Shown piece by piece: positions 38,001 to 45,100 of a DNA stretch of 64,000 bases. Source of the stretch: Ciona savignyi (taxonomy: Eukaryota > Chordata > Ascidiacea > Phlebobranchia > Cionidae); NCBI GenBank assembly GCA_000149265.1, contig CH003417.1:385954-449953 (forward strand), given 5' to 3'. Within the stretch, counting starts at the first letter, position 1, and each line of letters starts with the position of its first letter. Both the position numbers and the translations under genes were made by a program. The notes beneath the pieces were generated by a model. It did no database searches. It saw nothing but the letters and a program-made list of their open reading frames with translations, and was not told where the DNA came from.

Positions 38001-39423
38001 NNNNNNNNNNNNNNNNNNNNNNNNNNNNNNNNNNNNNNNNNNNNNNNNNNNNNNNNNNNNNNNNNNNNNNNNNNNNNNNNNNNNNNNNNNNNNNNNNNNN
38101 NNNNNNNNNNNNNNNNNNNNNNNNNNNNNNNNNNNNNNNNNNNNNNNNNNNNNNNNNNNNNNNNNNNNNNNNNNNNNNNNNNNNNNNNNNNNNNNNNNNN
38201 NNNNNNNNNNNNNNNNNNNNNNNNNNNNNNNNNNNNNNNNNNNNNNNNNNNNNNNNNNNNNNNNNNNNNNNNNNNNNNNNNNNNNNNNNNNNNNNNNNNN
38301 NNNNNNNNNNNNNNNNNNNNNNNNNNNNNNNNNNNNNNNNNNNNNNNNNNNNNNNNNNNNNNNNNNNNNNNNNNNNNNNNNNNNNNNNNNNNNNNNNNNN
38401 NNNNNNNNNNNNNNNNNNNNNNNNNNNNNNNNNNNNNNNNNNNNNNNNNNNNNNNNNNNNNNNNNNNNNNNNNNNNNNNNNNNNNNNNNNNNNNNNNNNN
38501 NNNNNNNNNNNNNNNNNNNNNNNNNNNNNNNNNNNNNNNNNNNNNNNNNNNNNNNNNNNNNNNNNNNNNNNNNNNNNNNNNNNNNNNNNNNNNNNNNNNN
38601 NNNNNNNNNNNNNNNNNNNNNNNNNNNNNNNNNNNNNNNNNNNNNNNNNNNNNNNNNNNNNNNNNNNNNNNNNNNNNNNNNNNNNNNNNNNNNNNNNNNN
38701 NNNNNNNNNNNNNNNNNNNNNNNNNNNNNNNNNNNNNNNNNNNNNNNNNNNNNNNNNNNNNNNNNNNNNNNNNNNNNNNNNNNNNNNNNNNNNNNNNNNN
38801 NNNNNNNNNNNNNNNNNNNNNNNNNNNNNNNNNNNNNNNNNNNNNNNNNNNNNNNNNNNNNNNNNNNNNNNCCGATTAGCTTGGTGGCTTAGTGTGTCAC
38901 CTAACAGTCAAAGGGTTGCTTGTTCGAAACTCGTCACTAGTTATGTGGCACACTATTGCCCATGTGTTGAAGCAAGGTGATTCGACTATTGCCCGTGTTT
39001 TGACGCCCCTTGCGTTTTCCCATTCACAGGAATAAAGATGAATATATCCTATCCATATCCATACTTCTAATACAGGAATCACAGAATTAGAATCATTTAT
39101 TTGTTTGGTCAAAAATATGCGCAACTACAATGGATTAGAATACAATAATTTGATTTTATATAAATATTTAAGACCAGGAGGCAACTACAGGCTAACATAG
39201 GCCAGGTGATGATAATAATTAGTAAACTCCAACAACATTCAAGGCAACATTAAAACTCACGCATAACTTCTTTAAACCAAACTTCTGCCACATCTTTCTT
39301 GTCACCTTGCTTGATATCAATCACTGCATTTGCATCACCAAGTAATTTGTTTAAGAACAACTTAAACTTGAAGGTGCTATACCCATTCGGCAAACCACTT
39401 AAGTAGACTTTTATGCCAGACAT
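6638..39423 (-). CDS. PARP14-like: PARP14-type protein mono-ADP-ribosyltransferase, 36 exons
   Basis: Predicted enzyme that moves a single ADP-ribose from NAD+ to proteins and reads or removes ADP-ribose through its macrodomains. I traced 36 coding exons on the minus strand from an ATG at 39423 to a stop at 6638. All joins keep phase, all introns are GT-AG, and the CDS is 5,922 nt (1,973 residues; human PARP14 has 1,801). Order by residue: RRM-like start (1-54), polar linker (55-223), RRM-like repeats (224-500), KH-like repeats (500-1005), macrodomains (1006-1211, 1212-1386, 1387-1577), KH plus WWE (1578-1773), catalytic domain (1774-1973). This is the vertebrate PARP14 order. Exon 1 ends in the same phase that exon 2 needs, but an assembly gap lies between them and may hide a phase-neutral exon. 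Family assignment is firm; orthology to PARP14 rather than PARP15 is inferred from architecture. Confidence 0.9.
8100..9530 (-). repeat. 24-bp minisatellite in intron 33, abutting an exon
   Basis: About 60 units of 24 bp (minus-strand unit aaatggtgttctacagttaa plus actg, with ctg/atg and ctc variants). The array ends exactly at the exon at 8096: the splice acceptor ttctacag used there is the one found in each unit. Since 24 is a multiple of three, long stretches remain open on the minus strand (for example 8512-8760, reading KWCSTVKL-type octapeptides). Confidence 0.95.
9533..9993. mobile_element. pogo/Tigger-like DNA transposon relic
   Basis: The right end reads, on the minus strand, cagtagaccccgcttacctg and is followed by a TA, as expected for pogo-type Tc1/mariner elements that duplicate TA. 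Related gaccacccc-type segments lie near 9600-9620 and 9930-9960. The left end is not a clean mirror of the right, so the element is probably truncated or rearranged, perhaps where the minisatellite begins. No transposase is visible. Confidence 0.45.
10114..12273 (-). CDS. PARP14-like: PARP14-like exons 30-33: last KH-like unit and WWE domain
   Basis: Exons 12273-12176, 11523-11372, 10687-10495 and 10258-10114. The third of these carries a KH-like segment (LVFSGMKDKVQDAYGEA) and then starts the WWE domain with VMWSYGDTGKPVDFYV and LRLEEAYK; the fourth completes it with RGGKQIYDVNFSNMQ and a TGQTLKLNR end. WWE domains commonly bind iso-ADP-ribose or mediate protein contacts in PARP and E3 proteins. 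Exon 30 must start at the acceptor after atgtcatttcag (12273): the upstream acceptor at 12322 is open but gives the wrong phase after exon 29. Confidence 0.85.
11108..11367 (+). mobile_element. tRNA-derived SINE, 5'-shortened, plus
   Basis: Body and tail of the main SINE (acccagcggattaatggatt, then gatctgacgattgcccgtgt). It ends directly at the donor side of exon 31 (11372), so the SINE tail lies within a few bases of a coding exon. Confidence 0.75.
12576..13087. mobile_element. hAT-type non-autonomous DNA transposon with 8-bp target duplication
   Basis: The ends are inverted repeats, cagtggttcccatgg at the left and a right end whose complement is cagtggttcca. The element is flanked by 8-bp direct repeats atctatag and atctgtag (one mismatch), the target size of hAT elements. 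It is 512 bp long, encodes no transposase, and sits in intron 29 of the PARP14-like gene. Confidence 0.8.
13096..13378 (-). mobile_element. tRNA-derived SINE, minus
   Basis: Nearly complete copy that begins immediately after the hAT target duplication; the tail is reduced to ggataagatattcatg. It has a small insertion in the body (gctatattgcag). Confidence 0.8.
13622..13817 (-). mobile_element. tRNA-derived SINE, internally deleted, minus
   Basis: The tail and head are present but the middle of the body is missing (the sequence jumps from attcatgattatgttt to acgttccttcaatttagt). Confidence 0.7.
14039..16259 (-). CDS. PARP14-like: PARP14-like exons 27-29: macrodomain 3
   Basis: Exons 16259-16115, 15764-15531 and 14233-14039. 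The start VTVNVKQGDISAENSDAIII is the usual first strand and ligand loop; the middle has LTGQVGQALLAKCGP; the second phosphate loop reads IPAIGGNVGMQSADIA. That loop differs from the GTGG/STG form of macrodomains 1 and 2, so ADP-ribose binding may be altered. Each of the three introns here breaks a glycine codon or keeps matching phase, and the joined sequence runs without a gap through the fold. Confidence 0.92.
14396..14610 (-). mobile_element. tRNA-derived SINE, head-truncated, minus
   Basis: Tail and body present; it stops at about 14610 (acaaccaacaagctagcg) and runs into a copy of the second dispersed repeat family. Confidence 0.75.
14618..14790 (-). repeat. dispersed repeat family 2, minus copy
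   Basis: Shares ttagttttagtttatttatt, atgctccagtattaaacaat and an end near acagccacgac with copies at 28574, 29023 and 62565. A shorter fragment lies at 14340-14395. It may be the 3' end of a LINE or a short non-autonomous element; no coding part is visible. Confidence 0.55.
15781..16074 (-). mobile_element. tRNA-derived SINE, full length, minus
   Basis: Complete copy with moderate divergence, lying between exons 27 and 28, with its tail 17 bp from exon 28. Confidence 0.82.
16340..16700 (+). repeat. tandem array of about 80-bp units
   Basis: Four to five units containing atggacaggtggtgt and tgtgtatggtaggg. They belong to the same repeat as the 76-bp array at 26170-26865 and the inverted copies near 25463-25560 and 35200-35480. 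The array lies next to exon 26. Confidence 0.75.
16742..18675 (-). CDS. PARP14-like: PARP14-like exons 24-26: macrodomain 2
   Basis: Exons 18675-18604, 17946-17845 and 17092-16742, all in phase 0. The start VNFVQGNLANQT joins VDVIVTSTSPQDF; then come SLLRVAGHQLK and the long third exon with SIAFPTLGTGGFKYPG, the classical phosphate-binding loop, and VTIVLYPGN at the last strand. Macrodomains of this class bind ADP-ribose; in PARP14 the second and third act as readers. A pyrimidine-rich tract with two T runs precedes exon 26. Confidence 0.93.
17474..17767 (-). mobile_element. tRNA-derived SINE, full length, minus
   Basis: Well-preserved copy in intron 25; the head ends acgggccgga and the tail starts ggaaaggatattcat. 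Confidence 0.85.
17978..18322 (+). repeat. 43-bp array grown from a SINE tail
   Basis: Eight near-identical 43-bp units (gtttatccccgtataatata followed by agatataaatataagatatt). The last unit runs straight into the SINE at 18300, and the unit contains the SINE motif tatgtttatcccc, so the array looks like amplification of the SINE tail border. Near-identity suggests recent expansion. Confidence 0.92.
18300..18593 (-). mobile_element. tRNA-derived SINE, diverged, minus
   Basis: Complete but diverged copy whose tail is replaced by the 43-bp array; its head ends six bases from the donor region of exon 24. Confidence 0.75.
19148..21134 (-). CDS. PARP14-like: PARP14-like exons 20-23: macrodomain 1
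   Basis: Exons 21134-20975, 20573-20444, 19635-19431 and 19270-19148. The first carries VLRGDITMVDCDAIVNASN, the ADP-ribose contact strand and loop; the second has LPGMAMTTGAGNL and RIIHTVGP; the third has LASLAMPAISCGVFGGEP; the fourth ends the fold with VCLVENSNTNVLNGFVNTL. In human PARP14 the first macrodomain has ADP-ribosyl hydrolase activity; NASN and the conserved loops make that plausible here but do not prove it. The donor of exon 21 (GAC followed by gtatgt) is almost touched by a minisatellite. Confidence 0.93.
19860..20430 (-). repeat. 24-bp minisatellite in intron 21
   Basis: About 23 units of ttaactatgctaagacacct plus ggct (minus strand), with a few shortened units. It fills most of the intron inside macrodomain 1 and ends 15-25 bp from the donor of exon 21. 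Like the array at 8100-9530 the unit is 24 bp, so the minus strand stays open in two frames. Confidence 0.93.
20712..20925 (+). mobile_element. tRNA-derived SINE, old copy, plus
   Basis: Head with ttagcttggtgggttagtgc and a B-box-like gttgcgagttcgaaact; the body is degraded and partly deleted. Confidence 0.7.
21497..27143 (-). CDS. PARP14-like: PARP14-like exons 12-19: KH-like series
   Basis: Exons 27143-26944, 26165-25966, 25713-25591, 24982-24835, 24266-24113, 23816-23611, 22204-21943 and 21714-21497 (about 500 residues). Repeating patterns of an exposed strand, a small-residue turn and an amphipathic helix fit degenerate KH folds, for example SGCVDITGLEDELYIAQEFF, LHLKGNKMDVDDVRNEIL and SEIIIVGLSNPIPSACKNI. 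Human PARP14 has a comparable KH series shown by structure prediction. Nucleic-acid binding is not assured, since GxxG loops are not strict. Exon 19 ends at 21497 if the gtattg donor is used; the frame stays open for about 30 more codons, so this end is less certain. Confidence 0.85.
22951..23253 (+). mobile_element. tRNA-derived SINE, young-looking, plus
   Basis: Full-length copy with an intact A-box region (ttggtctaacggttaagtgc) and tail tatcctattctattctg. Confidence 0.88.
25163..25463 (+). mobile_element. tRNA-derived SINE, young-looking, plus
   Basis: Full-length copy with head ggctcgttggtctagcggtt, B-box-like ggttgcaggtgcgaaact and tail tatcctatcctat. It is inserted between two fragments of the 76-bp repeat (25083-25162 and 25464-25560). 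Confidence 0.88.
26170..26865 (+). repeat. 76-bp tandem array in intron 12
   Basis: Nine units of 76 bp with the core gatggacaggtggtgtgctt followed by atcaaggttgatttgtgtga. The array starts within a few bases of the acceptor of exon 13 (26165). Units of the same family are scattered in other introns of this gene in both orientations. Confidence 0.92.
27580..32873 (-). CDS. PARP14-like: PARP14-like exons 5-11: polar linker and RRM-like repeats
   Basis: Exons 32873-32681, 32269-32121, 31342-31236, 30461-30329, 30098-29989, 28936-28765 and 27741-27580. Exon 5 is polar (FSNARREPRRKNKFPEQSEQ). Then three RRM-like units follow: exons 6-7 (VLVQNVPESASNQSLQLFFE, then GVLVVFVDAQ), exons 8-9 (SMETLEMYIEDCC, then GKFMVIYDNGEDIRAIM) and exons 10-11 (CVRVTNIGKDVKDDTIKLFF, then HVLVYFADYQ). 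The pattern of a first strand, helix, and FVVF-like third strand recurs in each. Two or more RRMs at the N-terminus are typical of PARP10 and PARP14. Confidence 0.85.
27815..28240 (+). repeat. about 40-bp tandem array, degenerate
   Basis: Around ten diverged units containing ggatctctggatcaccctta and gactctgggt. Divergence between units is higher than in the other arrays, so this one is probably older. Confidence 0.85.
28243..28545 (+). mobile_element. tRNA-derived SINE, young-looking, plus
   Basis: The best-preserved copy: head ccggcccgatggtctagcgg, A-box tggtctagcgg, B-box-like ggttgcaggtgcgaaact, tail of four ctatc units. It has inserted at the end of the 40-bp array. Confidence 0.9.
28574..28744 (+). 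repeat. dispersed repeat family 2, plus copy
   Basis: Runs from ggcggccgtgtccgctatat to atgaataaactaataaacta. It shares its order of blocks with 29023-29177 and, inverted, with 62565-62745 and 14618-14790. Confidence 0.6.
29023..29177 (+). repeat. dispersed repeat family 2, second plus copy
   Basis: Same block order as 28574-28744 (ggtttggcggctgcttctgt, then gatgacatgtttcaac, then gtgaataaactc), more diverged. Confidence 0.5.
29660..29936. repeat. two-copy direct repeat of about 130 bp
   Basis: The segment with aactataacagtgtg, ataactttcaatttgga and gtggcttgctcaggtgcaca occurs twice in a row. It contains SINE-body words, so it looks like a local duplication of an old SINE piece. Confidence 0.75.
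31490..31716 (+). mobile_element. tRNA-derived SINE, shortened, plus
   Basis: Head (agctcggtgggttagtgctt), body with gcctgaacctaatggagt, and a tail that lacks the usual pentamer run. Confidence 0.72.
32325..32560 (+). mobile_element. tRNA-derived SINE, old, plus
   Basis: Diverged copy between exons 5 and 6, with tagcttggtggattagtgca at the head and cataaatatccatcct at the end. Confidence 0.72.
33935..34140. repeat. about 50-bp tandem array, four units
   Basis: Four units with aataatagttaaacacaagt and gcagcaatattccatgc. It lies 18 bp from the donor of exon 4 (34158), a third case of an array beside a splice site of this gene. Confidence 0.88.
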
Positions 39424-39427
39424 TTTC
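34158..39427 (-). CDS. PARP14-like: PARP14-like exons 1-4: N-terminal region
   Basis: Exons 39427-39261 (ATG at 39423), 37406-37329, 36661-36547 and 34279-34158. Exon 1 codes for MSGIKVYLSGLPNGYSTF and VAEVWFKEVM, an RRM start resembling the PARP10/14 N-terminus. Exons 2-4 encode a polar segment (YNQQASGFTRAQSEDNLARR; RKNSFSGELTKQRR). Exon 4 uses the acceptor after caag at 34280 rather than the later tgcag, since only this one restores phase. Exons 2 and 3 were chosen because they are open in the required phase between good splice sites; they have no recognisable domain, so they are the weakest part of the model. The RRM lacks its last strand, which could be in the gap. Confidence 0.65.
35200..35480 (-). 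repeat. 76-bp repeat, inverted copies
   Basis: Four units with acacaaatcaaccttgata and cacctgtccatctgtgccac, the reverse complement of the array at 26170-26865. Confidence 0.88.
35485..35860. repeat. AT-rich tandem repeat
   Basis: Three unequal units containing aaatatcaacactgaaacac, gacatgggtggtaaata and taattaataataaagt. No gene is visible. Confidence 0.75.
36064..36251 (+). mobile_element. tRNA-derived SINE, 3' part, plus
   Basis: Starts abruptly at gcctggacccagcgggat after an AT run; body and tail intact. Confidence 0.78.
37556..37850 (+). mobile_element. tRNA-derived SINE, plus
   Basis: Complete copy (head cttggtgggttagtgcgtcg), close to the assembly gap that begins at 37941. Confidence 0.8.
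37941..38871. other. assembly gap (931 N)
   Basis: Unknown sequence in intron 1 of the PARP14-like model, flanked on the right by a SINE head (ccgattagcttggtggctta). Confidence 1.
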
Positions 39428-39440
39428 CTAAAAGTAAAAA
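39424..39440 (-). promoter_or_regulatory. acceptor just 5' of the start codon (possible trans-splice site)
   Basis: On the minus strand tttttacttttag is followed by gaaaATG, so a good acceptor lies four bases before the initiation codon. Either a 5' untranslated intron is removed here or, as is common in ascidians, a spliced leader is added. Confidence 0.6.
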
Positions 39441-39549
39441 TTAACATAATCTTTGATGAATCATCAAATGTGCTTGCTGAATCATTCTTATGCACATAGT
39501 CCAGTTGTCAGGGCTGTTGTGGAGTGTCATTTAATTTACAAAATAAATT

Positions 39550-39847
39550 AGGATAGGATAGGGTAGGATATTCATCTTTATCCCCGTGATGAAAAAACGA
39601 AGGGGGTTAACACACGGGCAATCGTCAGATCACCTCGCGCCAATCCTCGGGTTACCGGAGCTATTACAGTGTGTTGTATATGATTGACACGTTCCTTCAA
39701 TTTGGTAGAACCCAGTAATCCGCTGGGCTCAGGCAATGTCCGTAAAGTGCCTTGCCCAAGGACACAACCGACTAGCTAGCGACCAGTTTCGCACTTGCAA
39801 CCTTTCGATTGAAAGGCGACGCACTTAACCGTTAGACCAACCGGCCG
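39550..39847 (-). mobile_element. tRNA-derived SINE, full length, minus
   Basis: Well-preserved copy just upstream of the PARP14-like first coding exon; the tail begins ggataggatagggtaggata and the head ends ccggccgga. Confidence 0.88.
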
Positions 39848-40546
39848 GAATTAATCAATCAATTTTATTTTTTTGGTTTCGTTTTCTGCATTTACCACCA
39901 ACAATTGATAAAAAAACATCAAATAGTTATCAGGACAAAGCAATAACTTGATATCAAAACTAAAATGAGTGGCAAGACACTTTAGTAAAACAGAAAGGCA
40001 CCCAAAAAACCTGAAGTTATCTAGTTTGGTGCCTCCCTAACAAATAACAAAAATAACCAGTCACAAAAATTGATAATTTTTGGCAAAAATATGTTAACAC
40101 CAATAGATATTAAAACACCTTAGTTAAAGTTGTCAAGAATATTTTAAGACCAAGGATGACATGGCTGCAAAATCAATGTCTTTAAACTATCAGAGTAGAT
40201 ATTTTGTAGCCTGTGCAATATTTCACCATATCAATATGCAATAATTGACAAAGTAACGGTCAATGTACAAACTAAAGGGTTATTTGTATGTTGCAAATTG
40301 ACACTTAAGTGTCTTAGGTTGCCTGTACGTATACCACCAAAGAATAAAGCACTTTAAACTGGCTCTGTATAGTCTATATGCCAATACCCATTTCCTATCC
40401 AAGCTTGTTGAAAAATGACGCTATCTCTTTGGTAGAATTAGCCTCAATAATGTCTTAAACAACCCACAGGCATAGACTAAGCATTCGTATCACTGTTTGA
40501 CATTCTAAACTGTGTTTGGCTTAGTTCCTCTTTTTCATTACATAGC

Positions 40547-40617
40547 GAAACGAAAGCACAGTTTCTCGGGTGGGGAATCCCTGTAATTTTCACCACCGTG
40601 ACGTCATTTTCACGTGA
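40547..40617 (-). promoter_or_regulatory. candidate promoter motif cluster of the PARP14-like gene
   Basis: Within 71 bp: gaaacgaaag at 40547-40556 (two GAAA half-sites, one base closer than in a canonical IRF element), ggggaatccc at 40572-40581 (a full kappa-B consensus), tgacgtca at 40599-40606 (CRE/ATF) and tcacgtga at 40610-40617 (E-box/CLEAR type). It lies 1.1 kb upstream of the first coding exon. Function is inferred from motif density and position. Confidence 0.5.
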
Positions 40618-41836
40618 CCACGGTCTGTAGAAGTTGTTGATATCGGAGTCATAACAACCAAAATATCGGACTGAATGCGTGATATTTTGATTTGTTGATT
40701 TTTAATTTATATAAAGCTAATACTACTATTTTTGCAGGGCTTTTAAAGCCGAAATGGGCTTTAGATTTGTTTTTAATTTACTTTTAAAACACTTACCGTT
40801 ACGAATCCCATAAATTGTAGGTTATTTTAGTAATACCCGACGATGGGCGCGAGGCGATCTGACGATTTCCCGTGTGTTAACCCCCTTTGTTTTCCCATTC
40901 ACGGGGATGAACATGAATATCTTATCCTATTACCTATATGGCTGGTATGATTTTTTACTTACACCATTGCGCTATAGGACTCAAAGATGATAATGTGGTT
41001 AAATATAATATTAAAGAAAAAGTTAAATATAACCAGTCGCTACAGGTTTATTACCTCAAGGACCCATCTCTGCTTGCAGAAACAAACTACATACTCGGTG
41101 TACAAAGGCCACCAATGTTTATAGAAACCCTGCTTGCATACACACTTCATATTGCATGCAAAATGTGCTCTAAAAATAGTGTTGGTTAAAAAAGTAGTTG
41201 ACACTCCATATTTGTAAATGCGGTTGAAAGTGCAAAACGAGCGAAATAAAAGTAAAAGTTGTATCATAACCTAGCCCTAACACTAACACTTAATTTTATA
41301 TTCTTTATTTTAGTGAACACTGTTCCACCTTTCCTTATTACTTCCCTTAAATTGTTGGGAACCACATTATAGTCTAAATATTAACCTATGTTGCCCAAAC
41401 AACGAGAAAAAAATAGAAGGATATCTTGCAGCTTCTATAACTAACATTTTAATTTAAACAATATAAAATTTAAAATTTTTATGAACACTTAAAATTATGC
41501 ACAGTAAACAGAAACTGATTAAGAGTTAAAATTGTTTAACAATTCAGCTAGAAATCTGCCCCATTTGCATTAAACATATGGGCTGCTAATAAAACTTATA
41601 AGCAGAACTAAACTATGAAACCATGCATGACACTGTATAACAATTATTACAACCAAAAAAACCATTAAACGACTTTATAGTACACAAATTACACAAAAGT
41701 ATAATATACATGTTCGCAAGTACGCATATATTTTCCCATTACACATGTACACAAAAATTACAACAAGTACTAACATGTACATTATAATATCCCTTACTAA
41801 ATTGCAAACAATATTTGTAATACCTATGTTTAAAAA

Positions 41837-41842
41837 TTTATT
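41837..41842 (-). terminator. candidate polyadenylation signal of the DUF4537 gene
   Basis: AATAAA on the minus strand, about 275 nt after the stop codon at 42115. Confidence 0.35.
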
Positions 41843-42114
41843 TTTAAACTAAGTGTCATCGGTTTCTATAGCAAACCTAAACTGCTATAACGCATAATGT
41901 ATGGTTATATAGTCCTAACCTTCTATAATCCGTTTGCTTTGTGCATAAAATATAGCAATACCAGTAGTACAAACGTTGCAATGATATACCACACACTTAA
42001 ATGGTCAATTGACCCTACGGTAGAGACAAGAAAATCTGTTGATTGTATCCCATCCAAGCTATTCTCAAGTTAACTTAACAGCAGTGTGCATGTAAAGCTG
42101 TCTAAGTTAAGATG

Positions 42115-45100
42115 TCACAGTTTTGATCTAAAATACGCAAGGGCCAGCCCGAAATAAGTTTCTGATATCCAGAAGCTCTTATCTGCATCCACATGGTGGG
42201 ATCTGAAAGAAAAGAAAGTTGTTATTTTGAACATTTTTGTAATATTTTAATTTCGCAGCTGTGTCCGCGATTTTTATATTTACATCCTTTTTTTATTGAT
42301 GTTTTAATTTTCAAGCCATTTGTGTTTCGAGGTACATAGTTAATTTCCAAAGTGGCTTGATGGGCTGGATTTAAACCTTAAGATATGTCCATATCATAGA
42401 CAGCACATTGTGATAGCTTCGACAGTGGGTATGCAGTATAAAGTATTTTGAAAAATAACTGTTTTTTAACCCGCTGTTTTTTTAGTGCAAGTTTAAACAT
42501 CAGTCCTATTCTAATAATTCAAAAAGTACATGAGGTAACAAATAAAAGTAGCCATTGGTGAGCAACTCGGTAATGTCCTTGGACTAGGCACAGAGCTGAC
42601 ATCATTTGAACCAATTTGATCAGTAAATGGAATGTTTCAGTCATATGTAATACACCACAATAGCTCAGTTAACTTGCCGTTATGTGACAATTTTCAGAAT
42701 TTTTTTTCTATATATAAGGATAAATACTAAATATTACATCCTAATAAAATAACCATAATAACAGTATACAAGTATTACAACATACAAATAAGTAATGTAC
42801 ACATGTTTTATAGCCAACCAATTTTTACTTAATTTAATAAACAACAAAATATCCAGAACGGACTTACATGGAGCCATTACAAAATTCCACAATCAGTAGA
42901 TTTCCATTTGTGCCGGTGACCAGTCCAGGTAAAAATGTAACTTCAGTGGGATTGGTCATCGCAATGACATGATCACCTGGTCATTTTAATTCAAGTGTTA
43001 AATTACAATTTAATTTACAAGTTCAATTTTTCCTTTAGTAGGAAAGGATACCTGGTATTGAAAAACACTAAAAAAGAAAAGAGGGGTAGAGAGGAGAAAA
43101 ACTTCCCTGAAACTTTAAAAACCAACTCTAACCATACTTGATAACCATAAATGATAATCTTAAACCAAGAACTAACGCTAAATTCAACCCCAGCCCCAAA
43201 ACCAACTTCAACCTCCTAATCTTCAGCTTAGTAGGCAGTTCCCCTCCTTTTCTCTTACGCTCGTTGAATCAAATTTTTTTAGTACACAACCAACACCTTA
43301 TTCAAAGACATTTTTAACACTATAAAAACGACAGTCACTTACCGATTTTAATTTGTCTCCATTTTGTGAACTTCCCCATAATAAAAAACAAATCCTGGAC
43401 ACTTGTGCTTCCATCAGACCACTGAATGTTGAATTGGTGGCCGTTCCCAACACGTTTTGTACATGAAGCTGAAAACAGTTTATTTTTAAAGCAAAATCGA
43501 ATCCAGTCGCTACCTCTCTCTAAATCGTTGATTAAATTTTATCTAATTTATCTTTTATATTTAATAAACCACAATAGCTCAGGCATCATGATCGGAATGG
43601 GGTAATTTTTTATCTAAAATTAAATTGTCTGACTGATTAGTCTGGTGGTTTAGTGCAACACTTTTCAACCGAAAGGTTGTTGGCCCGAAACTGGTCGCTA
43701 GCTAATCAGTTGTGTCCTTGGGCAAGGCACTTAAGGAACATTGCCTGAACCCAGCGGAATAATGGGTTTTACCAAATTGAAGAAACATGTAAATCATATA
43801 CAACACACTACAATAGCTCCGGTAACCCGACAGCGGGTACGCGAAGTAATCTGACGATTGCCTGTGTGTTGGGGATAAACATGAATATCCTATAAAATAT
43901 CATTCAGAATCATCATAATATGAAAATTACCTTGTTGGCTTTATATTAAAGCTGTCATTATATTCCCCTACACTTTATATGATACGCTAAAGTTTATGTC
44001 AAATTTACCCAAATTAAATTCTCCATTAACATCACTTCGTGCCACCACTGACTGACCAACCCACCGTTTTTCACAATCCACGATATGAATCACATTTTTC
44101 TCAAATTTATGCTTCGATACCCTGTACACCTGGGTGGGGTTTAATTTTGGTTATTGCGTCGGTATGTATTGTACAATATAATTGAATAATTGACTATAAA
44201 TTGAATCCGGTCAGAAAACATAGGTTTAAGGACTCTATTAGTTTCCATTAATTTATTTCCATAGACTTGATCTTTAGGTTATATTGGACATTCATGCTTT
44301 ATCCGCGTAAACGGAAAAATGCAAAAGCCATTATCATACAGGTAATCGTCATTTACCTCGCACCCACCGCCTTGTTAACAGAACTATTGCACTGTGTTGT
44401 GTATGATTAAAATATTTATTCCATTTTAGGATAGGATTTCATGTTTATCCCCGTGAATGAGAAAACTAAGGAAGTTAACACACAGGCAATTTTCAGATAA
44501 CCTTTCGCCCATCGTCGGGCTACCGGAGCTATTGCAGTGTGTAGTGTATGGTTCACTTGTTTCTTTAATTTGGTAGAATCCAATAATCCACTGGGTTTAG
44601 ACAATTTCCATTAAGCGCCTTGCCCAAGGATACAAGTGTCTAGCTAGCAACCAGTTCAGAATCAGGCTTTGTACTAAACTGCCATACTAGCCAGTCGGAC
44701 TAGTAGAACTCGTCAATCCACTAGGTTTAGGAAATGTCCGCCAAGTGTCTTGGCCAGATAGTTAAATCTTATAACCAAGTAAAAATGTTTCATGAATTAA
44801 AATTCCTACTTCGTCCTGAGGAACATTTGCCTTTATTCTGTCATAGAAGCAAACTTGGGTCCACTCATCGGGTCTGATGTTCTGTACAATAGCTGGAGCG
44901 TATGTGTACGGGTATCTTGGGTGCAGGGCTATCACATAATCCTTTATCTGACAATATTAATGGTTAGATTATAATGTGTTTAAATAAATAGGGGATTATT
45001 TTCTATAACTAGTTACATATTTGGTTTGACTTCTTAGCATATTAGTTTGTATTCCGTTTCAATAAAATAAATGTCAATTGCTTAGCTCATAGGTATTGCT

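Larger units (their letters stand above)
39848..42114. other. intergenic region between the PARP14-like and DUF4537 genes
   Basis: About 2.3 kb. It holds the motif cluster at 40547-40617, a SINE tail fragment (about 40830-40930) and, toward 42114, the presumed 3' untranslated region of the DUF4537 gene. Open frames here (for example 40938-41189) lack splice or family support. Confidence 0.6.

Noticed and set aside
40938-41189. 83-codon plus-strand frame between genes
   Set aside because: No family resemblance, and its sequence shares words (tgcttgcagaaac) with dispersed repeats near 5936 and 47028.
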